DNA of 64,000 bases, taken from Treponema sp. Lineage in GTDB: Bacteria; Spirochaetota; Spirochaetia; Treponematales; Breznakiellaceae. Position 1 is the first letter of the stretch, and each line of letters begins with the position of its first letter. Below the pieces are notes generated by a model. The model saw only the letters and a list, made by a program, of their open reading frames with translations, had not been told where the DNA came from and made no database searches. The stretch is from positions 17,680-81,679 of the forward strand of contig WQWU01000003.1 in NCBI GenBank assembly GCA_009785215.1. The letters are read 5' to 3'. The translations under genes were made by a program, and so were the position numbers. Of the stretch, positions 27,715 to 36,068 are shown piece by piece.

Positions 27715-29460
27715 ATGGCAGAAGAGAAGGAAGTGGGCACGCCATTCAAAGGTGGCGCGGACACAGGCAAAGATGGAGAAAACATTCAAACTCAATTACA
27801 GGAAGAATACCTCAAGACCCTGGAGCAGCTGGAAGAAGGTCAGCTTGTCGAGGGCAAGGTTGTACAGGTTACATCCGATCAGGTATTTATCGACGTTGGC
27901 TACAAATCAGAAGGAAAGATTCCGATTTCTGAATTTTCCGAGATTCCAAGTATCGGTGATTCTGTGCCGGTTATCCTTATCGCTAAGGAAAACAAACACG
28001 GGGAAGTAATCGTATCCAAACAAAAAGCGGATGCGAAACTTTTCTGGAAAAATCTGCGGCTGGCATTTACCGAAAAACGCGCAATCGAAGGAACTGTTGA
28101 TAAACAGGTAAAAGGCGGCTTTGAAGTTTTCCTTGGCGCGGACGCGCGCGCATTCCTTCCCGTCAGTCAGGCTGATACGCAAAAACTGGAAAAACCGGAA
28201 AAATTATTAAATCAGAAAATCAGGGTTTATGTTGAACGTCTTTATTCAGACGGAAAAATCAACATTGTTGTAAACAGGCGCAAGTGCATGGAAGAAGAGC
28301 TTGAAAGCATGCGCAATAATTTCTTTGAAAATACTCCCATTGGCACAGATGTTACCGGCACCGTAAAAAGTTTTACCTCATTCGGCGCTTTTATAGACCT
28401 TGGCGGTTTTGACGGACTTCTGCACATCAACGATATGAGCTGGGGCCATGTTACGCGTCCGAAAGACTTTGTAAAAAAAGGCCAGGAAATCCGTTTAAAA
28501 GTAATTCGTATAGACAAAAATGAAAAGAGAATTAATCTTTCTCTTAAACATTATACCGATGATCCATGGGTTCACTTTGAAGAAAAATATCATGTAAACG
28601 ATATAATAAAAGGCAAGGTAACAAAGCTTACGGAATTCGGAGCGTTTATAGAACTTGAAGAAGGTATCGAAGGACTTGCTCATATTTCAGAATTCTCGTG
28701 GTTAAAGAAAATTCAAAAACCGCAGGATCTTTTAAAATCCGGCGATGTTGTTGAATGTATGATACTTGGTTATGATTTGCAGGCGGGCAGAGTGTCGCTT
28801 GGGCTTAAACAGGTTCAGGAAAATCCCTGGGACAACATCGAAGAAAAATACCAGGTAGGCGCAAGGATAAAACGTAAAATCGTTAAAATAACCAATGCGG
28901 GCGCTTTTATTGAATTAGGCGACGGTATTGACGGTTTCCTGCACGGAGATGATATTTCATGGACCAGAAAGTCCAAGAATTTCGGGCTTGCCGCGGGTCA
29001 GGAAGTTGAGGTAATGGTTATTGCCGTAGATCCGGATAAGCGTAATATCAAACTTGGTATAAAACAGCTTTCAGATGACCCTTGGAAAGAATTTTGCAGC
29101 AATTACAGAAGCGGGTCTCCTGTGGAAGGTGAGATTGCTTCGGTTACTGACTTTGGCGTATTTTTACGTGTTAGCGGCGGAATCGAAGGGCTTATCCATA
29201 AATCCAACCTTGTAGAAAACCGTGAGGAAGATCCGGATGAAGCATTAAAGAAATATAAAGCCGGAGATACTTTAAAAGCAGTTGTTCTGGAAATTCAACA
29301 GGATAAACAAAAAGTTGCCTTTTCCATCCGCGATTTACAAAAGAAAGTGCAAAGGGATGATATTTCCCGTTACATGGCAAAAGAAGAATCATCAGATTCC
29401 ACTTATACCCTGGGCGCTGTTCTTAAATCGAAAAGCAACGATGCCTCTGATACAGAATAG
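27715..29460 (+). CDS. rpsA: 30S ribosomal protein S1
   Basis: Multiple S1 repeats (GTVKSFTSFGAFIDLGGFDGLLHINDMSW etc.); cmk-rpsA adjacency. Confidence 0.94.
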   Translation: MAEEKEVGTPFKGGADTGKDGENIQTQLQEEYLKTLEQLEEGQLVEGKVVQVTSDQVFIDVGYKSEGKIPISEFSEIPSIGDSVPVILIAKENKHGEVIVSKQKADAKLFWKNLRLAFTEKRAIEGTVDKQVKGGFEVFLGADARAFLPVSQADTQKLEKPEKLLNQKIRVYVERLYSDGKINIVVNRRKCMEEELESMRNNFFENTPIGTDVTGTVKSFTSFGAFIDLGGFDGLLHINDMSWGHVTRPKDFVKKGQEIRLKVIRIDKNEKRINLSLKHYTDDPWVHFEEKYHVNDIIKGKVTKLTEFGAFIELEEGIEGLAHISEFSWLKKIQKPQDLLKSGDVVECMILGYDLQAGRVSLGLKQVQENPWDNIEEKYQVGARIKRKIVKITNAGAFIELGDGIDGFLHGDDISWTRKSKNFGLAAGQEVEVMVIAVDPDKRNIKLGIKQLSDDPWKEFCSNYRSGSPVEGEIASVTDFGVFLRVSGGIEGLIHKSNLVENREEDPDEALKKYKAGDTLKAVVLEIQQDKQKVAFSIRDLQKKVQRDDISRYMAKEESSDSTYTLGAVLKSKSNDASDTE

Positions 29461-29507
29461 ATTAATCCGGGGGGGATCCCCATGGCTGTCGCAGCCAGGG
29501 TTCGGCT

Positions 29508-31028
29508 ATGCTGACAAAGATTGATATTAATAAGTTCCATACTCTTATAGAGATAAATTCGTCTTTAAATTCCAGTTATAAGGATGTGCACAGTGTTTTG
29601 TCGCGGATTATGGAATCGGCAACACGGCTGTGTGACGCGCATGCTTCCAGTCTTTTGTTAATGGACAAGGAAAAAAACGAACTTTATTTTGAGGTAGCGC
29701 TCGGTGAAAAAGGCGGCGATGTTAAAAAGTATACCGTAAAATTCGGAGAGGGTATTGCCGGATGGGTCGCGCAAAACAATAAATCTATCATTGTAAATGA
29801 TGTTGCAAACGATAAACGTCATCTGCGCAATATCGGAGAAGAAATAAATTTTACCTGTAAAACAATATTGGCTGTACCCATGCGTATCAAGGATGAATGT
29901 ATCGGGGTTCTTGAGCTAATCAATAAAAAAGATGATGGTCTTTTTACCCAGGATGATATTGAATGGCTTGAAATTTTCGCGAATCAGGCAGCGCTTGCGA
30001 TTATTAATGCCAGAAGCATGGAAGAATCTCTTCGTGAAATAAAACAATTACAGGAACAGTTAACCCATAATCAATACCACACCGTTATTGCAAAAAGCCC
30101 TTGCTTTCTGGAAAAACTGGAAATCATTGACAAGGTTGCAAAAACCGACTCTTCCGTTCTGCTTTTGGGAGAAAGCGGTGTTGGCAAGGAACTTTTCGCG
30201 GAGCAGATTCATCTGCGCAGTACGCGGAAAAACGCTCCGTTTATAAGAGTTAATTGCGCGGCTCTTCCGGAAGGTTTGCTGGAAAGCGAACTTTTCGGCC
30301 ATGTAAAAGGCGCTTTTACAAACGCAATTTCCAACCGTCAGGGGCGCTTTGAAATGGCAAACGGCGGCACGATCTTTCTTGATGAAATAGGAGATTTGCC
30401 CCTTTCCTTACAGGCTAAAATACTGCGTGTTATCCAGGAAAAAAAATATGAAAAAGTAGGGTCTGATGCCACAGTTACAGTAAATGTGCGTATCGTTGCT
30501 GCTACAAATAAAGACCTTGAGCAGCAGGTTCAGAAAGGGGAGTTTCGCCATGATCTGTTCTACCGGCTGAATGTATTCCCTATCTATATTCCTCCTCTTC
30601 GTCAGCGTCCTGAAGATATTATTGAATTGGCTCATTTTTTCCTTAAAAATTTCATGAAGGAAACAAAAAAGCAAAAAGAAGCCATGGCAGAAGGTTTTTC
30701 CCAGAGCGCCATTGAAGCCATGCTGTCGTATTCATGGCCCGGCAATGTCCGTGAACTGCAAAATTGCATTGAACGGGCATGCGTAATCGGCAAAAACAAA
30801 CTAATAGGCATAGAAGACCTGTTTCTTAAAACAGGTACCCAGGATAAAGATGACGGAATGAGGGATTTAAAAGCGGCGCTTAATGCTTTTAAGGTCAATT
30901 TTATACGTAAAGTGCTTGAAGAAAACAACTGGAATCAGACAGAAACCGCAAAGGCTCTTGCCATACAGCGGACTTATTTGTCAAGATTAATAAAAGATCT
31001 GCAAATTGATGCCATAGAAAAGGCGTGA
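29508..31028 (+). CDS. Sigma-54-type enhancer-binding protein: GAF + AAA+ + Fis-type HTH
   Basis: GESGVGKELFAEQIH; GAFTNA in place of GAFTGA; GTIFLDEIGDLPLSLQAKILRVIQ; C-terminal NWNQTETAKALAIQRTYLSRLIK. Confidence 0.92.
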   Translation: MLTKIDINKFHTLIEINSSLNSSYKDVHSVLSRIMESATRLCDAHASSLLLMDKEKNELYFEVALGEKGGDVKKYTVKFGEGIAGWVAQNNKSIIVNDVANDKRHLRNIGEEINFTCKTILAVPMRIKDECIGVLELINKKDDGLFTQDDIEWLEIFANQAALAIINARSMEESLREIKQLQEQLTHNQYHTVIAKSPCFLEKLEIIDKVAKTDSSVLLLGESGVGKELFAEQIHLRSTRKNAPFIRVNCAALPEGLLESELFGHVKGAFTNAISNRQGRFEMANGGTIFLDEIGDLPLSLQAKILRVIQEKKYEKVGSDATVTVNVRIVAATNKDLEQQVQKGEFRHDLFYRLNVFPIYIPPLRQRPEDIIELAHFFLKNFMKETKKQKEAMAEGFSQSAIEAMLSYSWPGNVRELQNCIERACVIGKNKLIGIEDLFLKTGTQDKDDGMRDLKAALNAFKVNFIRKVLEENNWNQTETAKALAIQRTYLSRLIKDLQIDAIEKA

Positions 31029-31050
31029 AAATAACATTTAAGGAGTAACA

Positions 31051-31731
31051 ATGCAAAACGAAAAAACGAGCCAGGAGAAAGACAATTTTTTAGGGAAAAT
31101 CAATGACTTTATTCAAAGGAACAGAAAACCTATTTTCGCTGTGACAGGCATTATAGTTTTCCTGTTTGTGGGAGCTGTCGTATTTCTTGCTGTAAATGAC
31201 AGTTTAAACAAGAAAGCTATCATTAAAGCAGAAGAATTCAACACCAGATACGAATATCTGACAGAAAATTTTGATGACGAAGATTTTAAAGATGATATTA
31301 ATGGTTTTATAAACGACATAGCGGCATTTGCAGGCAGAAAAAAGGGAGTAGCCTACAGTAAAGCATGGTCTTTGGCTGCCGATCTTCACACAAGGAATAA
31401 AGACTGGCAAAACTCGCAGGAAGCCTGGGTTAACGCGGCACGCGCGGGAGATAATTATTTAGCGCCTATCGCATTTTTTAATGCGGCGGCTGCCGCAGAA
31501 GAGCAGGGGAATATCGAGCAGGCAATTGATTTATTAAAACAGTGCCTCTCCCTTAAGGTTGAGTTTCCCGCGGCTCCAAGAGCGCAGTTTTCCGTAGGAA
31601 GGCTCTATGAACAGCTTGGCGATTTTCCGCAGGCTTTGGAAGCATACAGGGAAGTAATGATTAATTGGCCTGAAATACCTGTATGGCACCAGCTTGCCCG
31701 CAGCAGAATTATCGCAATTGAGATTCAATGA
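31051..31731 (+). CDS. TPR-containing membrane-anchored protein
   Basis: N-terminal TM; TPR-like AQFSVGRLYEQLGDFPQALEAYREVMINWP. Confidence 0.7.
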   Translation: MQNEKTSQEKDNFLGKINDFIQRNRKPIFAVTGIIVFLFVGAVVFLAVNDSLNKKAIIKAEEFNTRYEYLTENFDDEDFKDDINGFINDIAAFAGRKKGVAYSKAWSLAADLHTRNKDWQNSQEAWVNAARAGDNYLAPIAFFNAAAAAEEQGNIEQAIDLLKQCLSLKVEFPAAPRAQFSVGRLYEQLGDFPQALEAYREVMINWPEIPVWHQLARSRIIAIEIQ

Positions 31732-32471
31732 AAATAATAAGGGGGTTACCCCCATTGCTGCTGTATATTTTATTCGCGCTTTTATCCTGCGGAATAGAAG
31801 AGTATTATTATCTTCCGCAGGATGTTGATATAAGAAAAGAATTGAATACAGCAGCAGTCCTGGAAATCGAGCCCATTACTGAACGCTATGCTACAGGTTT
31901 TACCATTTTTTACAGGATATATATTACAAACGCGTTTCTTAGCGGAGTTGAAATAAATACAGAAAATCTGATGCGTGATATCAGCGCTTCGCTTTTTAAT
32001 GATTTTAGGGATTTAACCCCGTTTGCAGACCCTGCAAATAACACATCCATAACAACAGAGAATACATTTAAAAACCGTAATTACCATGAACTGGAACTTG
32101 AAGGAATAGATATAAAAACAGTTTTTAAAACAACAGGCGGCACCTTCAGGATTAATTTTCAGGACAGAGCCGGCACAGAACCTTTTTTATCCTATGACGA
32201 TGCGGGCACAGAAAGAGTATATTTTTTATTAAGAAATAACGGAGGCGGCGTTTTTACACCAGAACCTGAAGACCGTTATTTTTTCTACACACCCGAACTT
32301 ACATCAACCGAAACAGACGTTAACAACGACGTTATCCGCCGCAGCGACAATGCAGACGGATACGCCTATGTTTCAATGTACATAGTAGCCATCGGGCAAA
32401 ACCCCGATACCTTCCAGCGTATCCTCAGCAAACCCACCCACATCAACATTTTTAAATTACCGGACAATTAA
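31728..32471 (+). CDS. Hypothetical lipoprotein
   Basis: Lipobox-like LFALLSCGIEE. Confidence 0.6.
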   Translation: MKIIRGLPPLLLYILFALLSCGIEEYYYLPQDVDIRKELNTAAVLEIEPITERYATGFTIFYRIYITNAFLSGVEINTENLMRDISASLFNDFRDLTPFADPANNTSITTENTFKNRNYHELELEGIDIKTVFKTTGGTFRINFQDRAGTEPFLSYDDAGTERVYFLLRNNGGGVFTPEPEDRYFFYTPELTSTETDVNNDVIRRSDNADGYAYVSMYIVAIGQNPDTFQRILSKPTHINIFKLPDN

Positions 32472-32515
32472 TGAGTAGAACATTGGTTTTCCAGCCTGAT
32501 TGGTATATATCCGCT

Positions 32516-32543
32516 ACTGTGTATAATGTTTATTCTGTCTACT
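32516..32543 (+). other. dif: Candidate chromosomal dif site (attL): ACTGTGTATAA-TGTTTA-TTCTGTCTACT
   Basis: 11-6-11 architecture; spacer differs from E. coli TGTATA by one base; arms resemble known dif arms; located at the coding-strand switch and phage integration point. Confidence 0.75.
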
Positions 32544-32560
32544 AGGAAATAGGGGTTTTA
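32525..32560 (+). repeat. Left copy of 36-bp direct repeat (attL core)
   Basis: AATGTTTATTCTGTCTACTAGGAAATAGGGGTTTTA, identical to 36999-37034. Confidence 0.97.
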
Positions 32561-32588
32561 CCCCTATTTCGGACCCCCCGTCAGGGGG
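32546..32588. other. Two adjacent hairpins next to the att core
   Basis: GAAATAGGGG-TTTTA-CCCCTATTTC (perfect 10-bp stem) followed by CCCCC-GTCA-GGGGG. Confidence 0.85.
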
Positions 32589-32615
32589 AAATCAAAGTAG
32601 ATAGGAGAGACAAAA

Positions 32616-32846
32616 ATGCAAATTTACGCTATTTATGACACGATTGCTCAGGAATTAGGACCTATTTTTGAGGCAAAAAACGACGAAGTTGCTCGTCGCC
32701 AGGCGATATATTCACTTGGAAAACAAAACGTTAACCCTAAGGAATTTTGGGTTTACAGATTAGGCGAAATTATTCGCAATGATGACAAGTTTGAGATCCG
32801 TGGTTTATCACCGGAGAAATTAGAGGTTAACTATGAAACGGCGTAG
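32616..32846 (+). CDS. Gokushovirus VP5-like small nonstructural protein
   Basis: QIYAIYDTIAQELGPIFEAKNDEVARRQ resembles the 'YDSKAE..PF' N-terminus of gokushovirus VP5. Confidence 0.75.
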   Translation: MQIYAIYDTIAQELGPIFEAKNDEVARRQAIYSLGKQNVNPKEFWVYRLGEIIRNDDKFEIRGLSPEKLEVNYETA

Positions 32847-34494
32847 GAATGCGCCGTTCCGGCATGTTGGCGCTGTAAGAGCTCCAAAAACAGCTTTTAA
32901 TTTAAGTTATGAAAAAGTATTCACTTGTGACATGGGACAGCTGATCCCTGTATTATGTGATGAAGCTTTACCTGGTGATGTTTGGCATATGTCAAACGAG
33001 ATTGTAGCAAGATTACAACCGTTGGTAGCTCCAATATTACATGAGATAAATATATTCACTCATACATTCTTCGTACCGTATCGCCTCCTCTGGGAAGATT
33101 GGGAACAATTTATTACAGGCGGCGAAGATGGAGAATTTGTAGAACCTGAACCAAGATGGGAGCCATCCAGATATATAGGTCAACATGGTCCTGAATGTGC
33201 AGTTCAAAATAAATTGTGGGACTTTATGGGTTTACCTGTAACTAGAGTTTCAGGAGTACCCGGAGTTGGAGCGTTAGGTTATATTTATTTAGCAAATTGG
33301 ACCAAAAATTGCAGTCCGCTTATATATCCCAAAAGAGCATATAACTTAATATTTAACGAGTATTACAGAGATCAGAATTTACAGGATGAAGTAGAAATTG
33401 ACCAGGAGGAAATATTATTTCGTAATTGGGAAAAAGATTATTTTACTTCTGCCTTGCCCTGGCAACAAAAAGGCACTGCTCCATCGCTTCCTATATCAGG
33501 GCTTCTTGATTTAGTTTATGCAAGTAGTGGAAATATTGCGGGAGATTTGAAAGTATATGTTAATAGATTAACAAATACATATCCACCTCCATTACAACCG
33601 GATATGGAAAATTTAACTTTATTAGGAGATCAAGACGGAAATTTAGTATTCGGTGATAATGCATATGCACCACCAAATAGTAGATGGTGGATTGAAGGCG
33701 CAACAACTTTAGGTGGAATAAAAGCAGATATGTCTAAAGCTGTATCTTTCGACATATCAGATCTAAGGAATGCTTTTCAAATTCAAAAATGGCTTGAAAG
33801 AAATGCAAGAGCTGGATCTCGCTATACAGAATTTTTAAAGGCACACTTCCCTGCTTACCCACGTGATGAAAGATTACAACGTCCGGAATATATTGGCGGT
33901 TCAAAAGCACCTATAATTGTCTCAGAAGTATTACAAACGTCAAGATCGGATCCAAATCAAACACCTCAAGGTACAATGGCAGGACACGGAATTAGTGCGG
34001 CACGTACACGTATAGGAAAATACAGAGTCCAAGAACATGGTTTAATAATGACATTAATGTCAATAATGCCTAAAGCATCGTATCAACAAGGTATAAATCG
34101 ACAGTGGTTAAGATATGATAAATTAGATCATCCGTTTATAGAATTTGTAAATTTAAGTGAACAAAAAGTATTACGAGGAGAAATATATACTTCATCTATT
34201 GATGCAGATAATACATCTACATTTGGTTATCAAGGACAATATGACGAGCTGCGTGTAAAGAATAACATAGTATGTTCAGAAATGCGTGATACATTTGCCT
34301 ATTGGCATATAGGCAGAAAGTTCAGTAACCCGCCTCATCTTAATGAAATATTTATTTCAACAAAAAATACGATAAGAAAAGACATATTTGCAGTACCGAG
34401 TAGACCTGGATTTATAATATCTTATGGGAATGTAGTAACAGCAATGAGACCAATACCCTATATGTCTGAACCTGGTTTAATAGATCATAATTAG
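32833..34494 (+). CDS. Microvirus major capsid protein VP1 (F-type)
   Basis: FNLSYEKVFTCDMGQLIPVLCDEALPGDVWHMSNEIVARLQPLVAPILHEINIFTHTFFVPYRLLW is characteristic of gokushovirus VP1. Confidence 0.96.
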   Translation: MKRRRNAPFRHVGAVRAPKTAFNLSYEKVFTCDMGQLIPVLCDEALPGDVWHMSNEIVARLQPLVAPILHEINIFTHTFFVPYRLLWEDWEQFITGGEDGEFVEPEPRWEPSRYIGQHGPECAVQNKLWDFMGLPVTRVSGVPGVGALGYIYLANWTKNCSPLIYPKRAYNLIFNEYYRDQNLQDEVEIDQEEILFRNWEKDYFTSALPWQQKGTAPSLPISGLLDLVYASSGNIAGDLKVYVNRLTNTYPPPLQPDMENLTLLGDQDGNLVFGDNAYAPPNSRWWIEGATTLGGIKADMSKAVSFDISDLRNAFQIQKWLERNARAGSRYTEFLKAHFPAYPRDERLQRPEYIGGSKAPIIVSEVLQTSRSDPNQTPQGTMAGHGISAARTRIGKYRVQEHGLIMTLMSIMPKASYQQGINRQWLRYDKLDHPFIEFVNLSEQKVLRGEIYTSSIDADNTSTFGYQGQYDELRVKNNIVCSEMRDTFAYWHIGRKFSNPPHLNEIFISTKNTIRKDIFAVPSRPGFIISYGNVVTAMRPIPYMSEPGLIDHN

Positions 34495-34503
34495 GAGAAA
34501 AAA

Positions 34504-34848
34504 ATGGAAAAAAACAAAAAACCAAAAATACAAAATCAGTTGGAATATGATGGTCCTGAAGAAGCTGAAATGTCGGATATAGATGAAGTGGAAACCGCGG
34601 GATACAGGACAAACAAACAACAGATTGAATCGTTAATTGAATCAGGACGTCGCCTTGAAAATTTCAGGAGAGATATGTATGACGCTGATTACGATGATGA
34701 CGGAGATGACTTCGCTGAAGACATAAATGAAGCGAGATTTAAAAGGCGATATAGATCATTTTTAGAAAAAGAAAATGAAAAATCACAGGAGCCAAAAAAA
34801 CAGGCTCCTACTGAAGCGACAGCGCCATCAGAAGAGCCGAAGGCGTAA
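34504..34848 (+). CDS. Microvirus internal scaffolding protein VP3 (B-type)
   Basis: Position between VP1 and VP2, size, acidic composition. Confidence 0.72.
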   Translation: MEKNKKPKIQNQLEYDGPEEAEMSDIDEVETAGYRTNKQQIESLIESGRRLENFRRDMYDADYDDDGDDFAEDINEARFKRRYRSFLEKENEKSQEPKKQAPTEATAPSEEPKA

Positions 34849-34857
34849 AAATTGGGT

Positions 34858-34912
34858 CTGGGCATTATGACCCTACTTGATGTTAATAATGCCCAGTGAC
34901 ACCAAAGTGTCA
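34858..34912. other. Tandem hairpins in the VP3-VP2 intergenic region
   Basis: CTGGGCATTA-N19-TAATGCCCAG and TGACAC-CAAA-GTGTCA, directly adjacent. Confidence 0.88.
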
Positions 34913-34954
34913 ATGAAAAACGACATAACATGCGTTAAGTAAAAGAGGAAAAAA

Positions 34955-35821
34955 ATGAGTGTATTTGCGGCAGTAGCTGCCATAATTGGATCCGTAATTG
35001 CTGCCGGCGTAGGTATTGCCGGCATATCAAGCTCAAATAGAGTTGCAAGACAAAACTTAGATTTCCAGCAGTCAACATTTGATTATATGCAGGATATGCA
35101 AAGAGAAACTTGGAACAGAGAAGACACATCTATAGCCAGGAGAGTGCAAGATTTAGAAGCAGCAGGAATGAGCCCTGTATTGGCGGCTGGTCAAGGTGCA
35201 CAGTCCAGCTCGCCTGTACGTGTAGAAGCTCCACAAAGAGAAAATAATAAAATAGATCAAGCTGAATTAGTTATTAATGCACTAAGGATGAAAGCAGACT
35301 ATAGTATGACAATGGCACAAAAAAGACTATTGGATACAGAGAGACAAGAAATAGAACAAAGAATGGCGCATAACAAAGAAATGCACCCTGAAGAATTAGC
35401 AAGGAAAGTCATGGAAAATGATTATACGAGAAAAACATTTACTACAAGAGTAAATAAAGCTATTGCAGAATTAAATGGTATGCAAACGGAAAACCGGCAA
35501 AGATTATTAGAATTTAATTTGGATAAAGAATATATGAATCAAGAGAGATTGTTAAAGTTAACTTTAATGGAACTGAATTTATCAAAAGGAGATGCTGAAC
35601 TGGTAGCAAAAAAACTATTAATTGAAGCTCAGAGACATGACTTAAATATTTGGAAATTGTTAGGATTACCAACTAATACAACATTTGGAAGTAGTCTAAC
35701 AGATCAAGGAATGAAACTTGGTCTTCGACGAAGTAATAGTGAAGGTGGCAAATCTAGTACATATCAAAATACTACTAAAGGAAGAAATAGATTATTTGAC
35801 TTATTTGGAAGTCATCATTAA
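34955..35821 (+). CDS. Microvirus DNA pilot/minor capsid protein VP2 (H-type)
   Basis: Gly/Ala-rich hydrophobic N-terminus; RVQDLEAAGMSPVLAAGQGAQSSSP motif typical of VP2. Confidence 0.92.
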   Translation: MSVFAAVAAIIGSVIAAGVGIAGISSSNRVARQNLDFQQSTFDYMQDMQRETWNREDTSIARRVQDLEAAGMSPVLAAGQGAQSSSPVRVEAPQRENNKIDQAELVINALRMKADYSMTMAQKRLLDTERQEIEQRMAHNKEMHPEELARKVMENDYTRKTFTTRVNKAIAELNGMQTENRQRLLEFNLDKEYMNQERLLKLTLMELNLSKGDAELVAKKLLIEAQRHDLNIWKLLGLPTNTTFGSSLTDQGMKLGLRRSNSEGGKSSTYQNTTKGRNRLFDLFGSHH

Positions 35822-35838
35822 AACTAAGGAGAAAAAAA

Positions 35839-35946
35839 ATGAGAAGAAGAAGAAATTTCAGAAGAGGAAAAGCTAGATTATCTAGAAAAAGGTCCGGAAG
35901 AAGGATCCGTCGGTACGGTGTATCTCGTGGTGGAATACGTTTGTGA
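35839..35946 (+). CDS. 35-aa Arg-rich DNA-condensing protein (J/VP8-like), not in ORF track
   Basis: MRRRRNFRRGKARLSRKRSGRRIRRYGVSRGGIRL*; SD aaggag upstream. Confidence 0.82.
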   Translation: MRRRRNFRRGKARLSRKRSGRRIRRYGVSRGGIRL

Positions 35947-36068
35947 AATTTAAAAATAAAAAATGGAAGTATATTCCAGGATGGTTAAAAAATCTTCAAA
36001 AGAGAAGATGGAAAAACAGATCAAGACCTAACAGAATAAAAGGATATAAATATAGAAGGAAGAGATAA
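35943..36068 (+). CDS. 41-aa basic, Trp-containing protein, not in ORF track
   Basis: GTG start overlapping the previous stop (GTGA); VKFKNKKWKYIPGWLKNLQKRRWKNRSRPNRIKGYKYRRKR*; its TAA overlaps the ATG of rep. Confidence 0.6.
   Translation: MKFKNKKWKYIPGWLKNLQKRRWKNRSRPNRIKGYKYRRKR

Noticed and set aside
29469-29504. GC-rich hairpins (GGGGGGGATCCCC; GGCTG-TCG-CAGCC) between rpsA and the activator gene
   Set aside because: Could be a terminator or leader, but no T-tract and no clear regulatory logic.
31741-31753. GGGGGTTACCCCC hairpin near the start of the 31728 gene
   Set aside because: Short, inside coding sequence, no supporting context; similarity to the phage GGGGTTTTACCCC hairpin is probably coincidental.
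34667-34720. SD-like AGGAGA before an out-of-frame ATG in VP3
   Set aside because: The in-frame Met is VP3's own; the out-of-frame ORF is only about 15 aa.
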